DNA of 64,000 nt from contig JAVEDP010000038.1 in the NCBI GenBank assembly GCA_030841085.1, positions 1 to 64,000 on the forward strand, written 5' to 3'. Positions within the stretch are counted from its first letter, which is position 1. The number at the start of each line of letters is the position of its first letter. The stretch is from Pyrinomonadaceae bacterium (GTDB lineage Bacteria; Acidobacteriota; Blastocatellia; Pyrinomonadales; Pyrinomonadaceae). A program made the translations under genes and the position numbers. This document shows positions 63,181 through 64,000 of the stretch, in pieces. The notes beneath the pieces were generated by a model. It was given only the letters and a program-made list of their open reading frames with translations, made no database searches and had not been told where the DNA came from.

Positions 63181-64000
63181 ATGATCATGCCCAGCGACAA
63201 AGCGGCGACGGAAGGTGAAGCGCTTAGTAACACGAAGCGCCGCCTACTTAACGTACGCGCAGAACGCTCGGCGTCTGACGCTTCGCCACCCTCTAGCGCT
63301 AGCTGTCTGGTCTGCGATGCCTCCGGCGAAAGTCGGTTACTCTTTCACACGTCACGGCCCATCTTGCAATGTCGAGTTTGCGGTCTGGTCTATGCTGATC
63401 CGCACAGCGCTGAAACACATCAGGATTATTCCGAGCATTATTATCGCGAGGGCGTTTACGCCGATTACCTGGCCGACCGCGATGCCATTCAACGGAATGC
63501 GCCAAGAGCGCTTGCGGAACTCGAGCGCCTGGTTCGGGGACGAAAGCTCCTTGACGTCGGCTGTGCCACAGGATTCTTCCTCGAAGCGGCTCGGGCCCGC
63601 GGCTGGGACGTCTTTGGGCTGGAGGTTTCGGAATACGCAGCAAACTATGCGCGATGCGAATTAGGATTACCGGTGGAGACAGCTTCCATAGTTCAGGAGC
63701 CGGCCGGGTTACGGCAGTTTGACGCGATCACTCTCTGGGACACTATCGAACATCTAGATCGGCCCGACATTGCGCTCGCGAATATCCGGCGGCTATTGGC
63801 CCCGGATGGTATTTTTGTCTTCAGCACCGGTGACTACAACAGCCTGCTGCGACGATTATCGGGAAAGGGGTGGCGACTCTTCGCCGACCCGACGCACAAT
63901 TTCTTCTTCGACGAGCGGGTATTGCGCCTCATGCTGAAGCGCGCCGGCTTTGAAGTATTGCGAGTGAGCCACCGCGGCAAACGAGTGAGTCTTGCTTTAA
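63181..64000 (+). CDS. SAM-dependent methyltransferase with zinc ribbon, 3' end outside the window
   Basis: Open from ATG 63181 (GTG 63175 and ATG 63187 also possible) to the edge, 273 codons without a stop. The N-terminus has a CLVCDASGES...CRVCGLVYADP zinc-ribbon pair. The class I SAM domain follows: KLLDVGCATGFFLEAARARG, VFGLEVSEYAANYARCEL, FDAITLWDTIEHLDRPDIAL and IRRLLAPDGIFVFSTGDYNS. The zinc-ribbon/SAM layout is typical of C-methyltransferases and related enzymes in sugar clusters. The start is uncertain because no good ribosome-binding site is seen. Confidence 0.82.
   Translation, partial: MIMPSDKAATEGEALSNTKRRLLNVRAERSASDASPPSSASCLVCDASGESRLLFHTSRPILQCRVCGLVYADPHSAETHQDYSEHYYREGVYADYLADRDAIQRNAPRALAELERLVRGRKLLDVGCATGFFLEAARARGWDVFGLEVSEYAANYARCELGLPVETASIVQEPAGLRQFDAITLWDTIEHLDRPDIALANIRRLLAPDGIFVFSTGDYNSLLRRLSGKGWRLFADPTHNFFFDERVLRLMLKRAGFEVLRVSHRGKRVSLAL

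Overview
The window is about 56-58% GC and reads as a chromosomal segment of an Acidobacteriota bacterium, most likely class Blastocatellia (Pyrinomonas-like). This is inferred from the gene set: a secreted protein ending in a TIGR03437-type acidobacterial C-terminal domain, a TIGR03118 protein joined to Calx-beta, DUF4214 and CHRD domains, many TPR proteins, and intergenic spaces packed with palindromic repeats. No rRNA, tRNA, CRISPR array, prophage or integrase was seen.

Layout. 0-4 kb: TetR regulator, two enoyl-CoA hydratase-like proteins, a UPF0175/DUF3368 toxin-antitoxin pair and an SDR dehydrogenase, which looks like an acyl-CoA operon with a TA pair inside it. 4-8 kb: maf, a DciA-like DUF721 gene, gatC and gatA. 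7.8-9.3 kb: a REPtron, that is a REP-associated tyrosine transposase (RAYT) gene broken by a one-base frameshift and flanked by REP sequences in opposite orientations. 9.4-14 kb: a lipoprotein/ATPase/fused-permease ABC importer of the ferric-iron type. 14-18 kb: PIG-L deacetylase, SRPBCC protein and a small zinc ribbon. 18-24.4 kb: glnE and glnA, which fit together because GlnA keeps the adenylylation tyrosine. 24.8-28 kb: speA followed by a deoxyhypusine-synthase-family gene (polyamines). 28-33.5 kb: hypotheticals, a DUF433 antitoxin with a truncated DUF5615 partner, an orphan ABC ATPase, GtrA, a CDP-alcohol phosphatidyltransferase and a TPR protein. 33.6-40 kb: thrC, cyclophilin, thiD, thiE and a large TPR protein. 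40.6-64 kb: cell-surface genes, with an O-antigen ligase, Wzm- and Wzt-like exporter halves, methyltransferases, glycosyltransferases, a DUF2304 protein and several secreted proteins.

The least explained feature is the intergenic DNA. At least nine families of inverted-repeat elements occur. One class consists of long palindromes built from short 'words' of about 7-10 bp, a different word at each locus. These elements sit directly on gene 3' ends and often supply the last codons and the stop. At 58.35-58.43 kb two convergent genes both end in Ser-Lys-Gln-stop, read from opposite arms of one palindrome.

Limits: everything was read by eye. Family assignments rest on recognised motifs, not searches. 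Two frameshifts (8.54 kb and 50.14 kb) could be real or sequencing errors. The last gene runs off the right edge.
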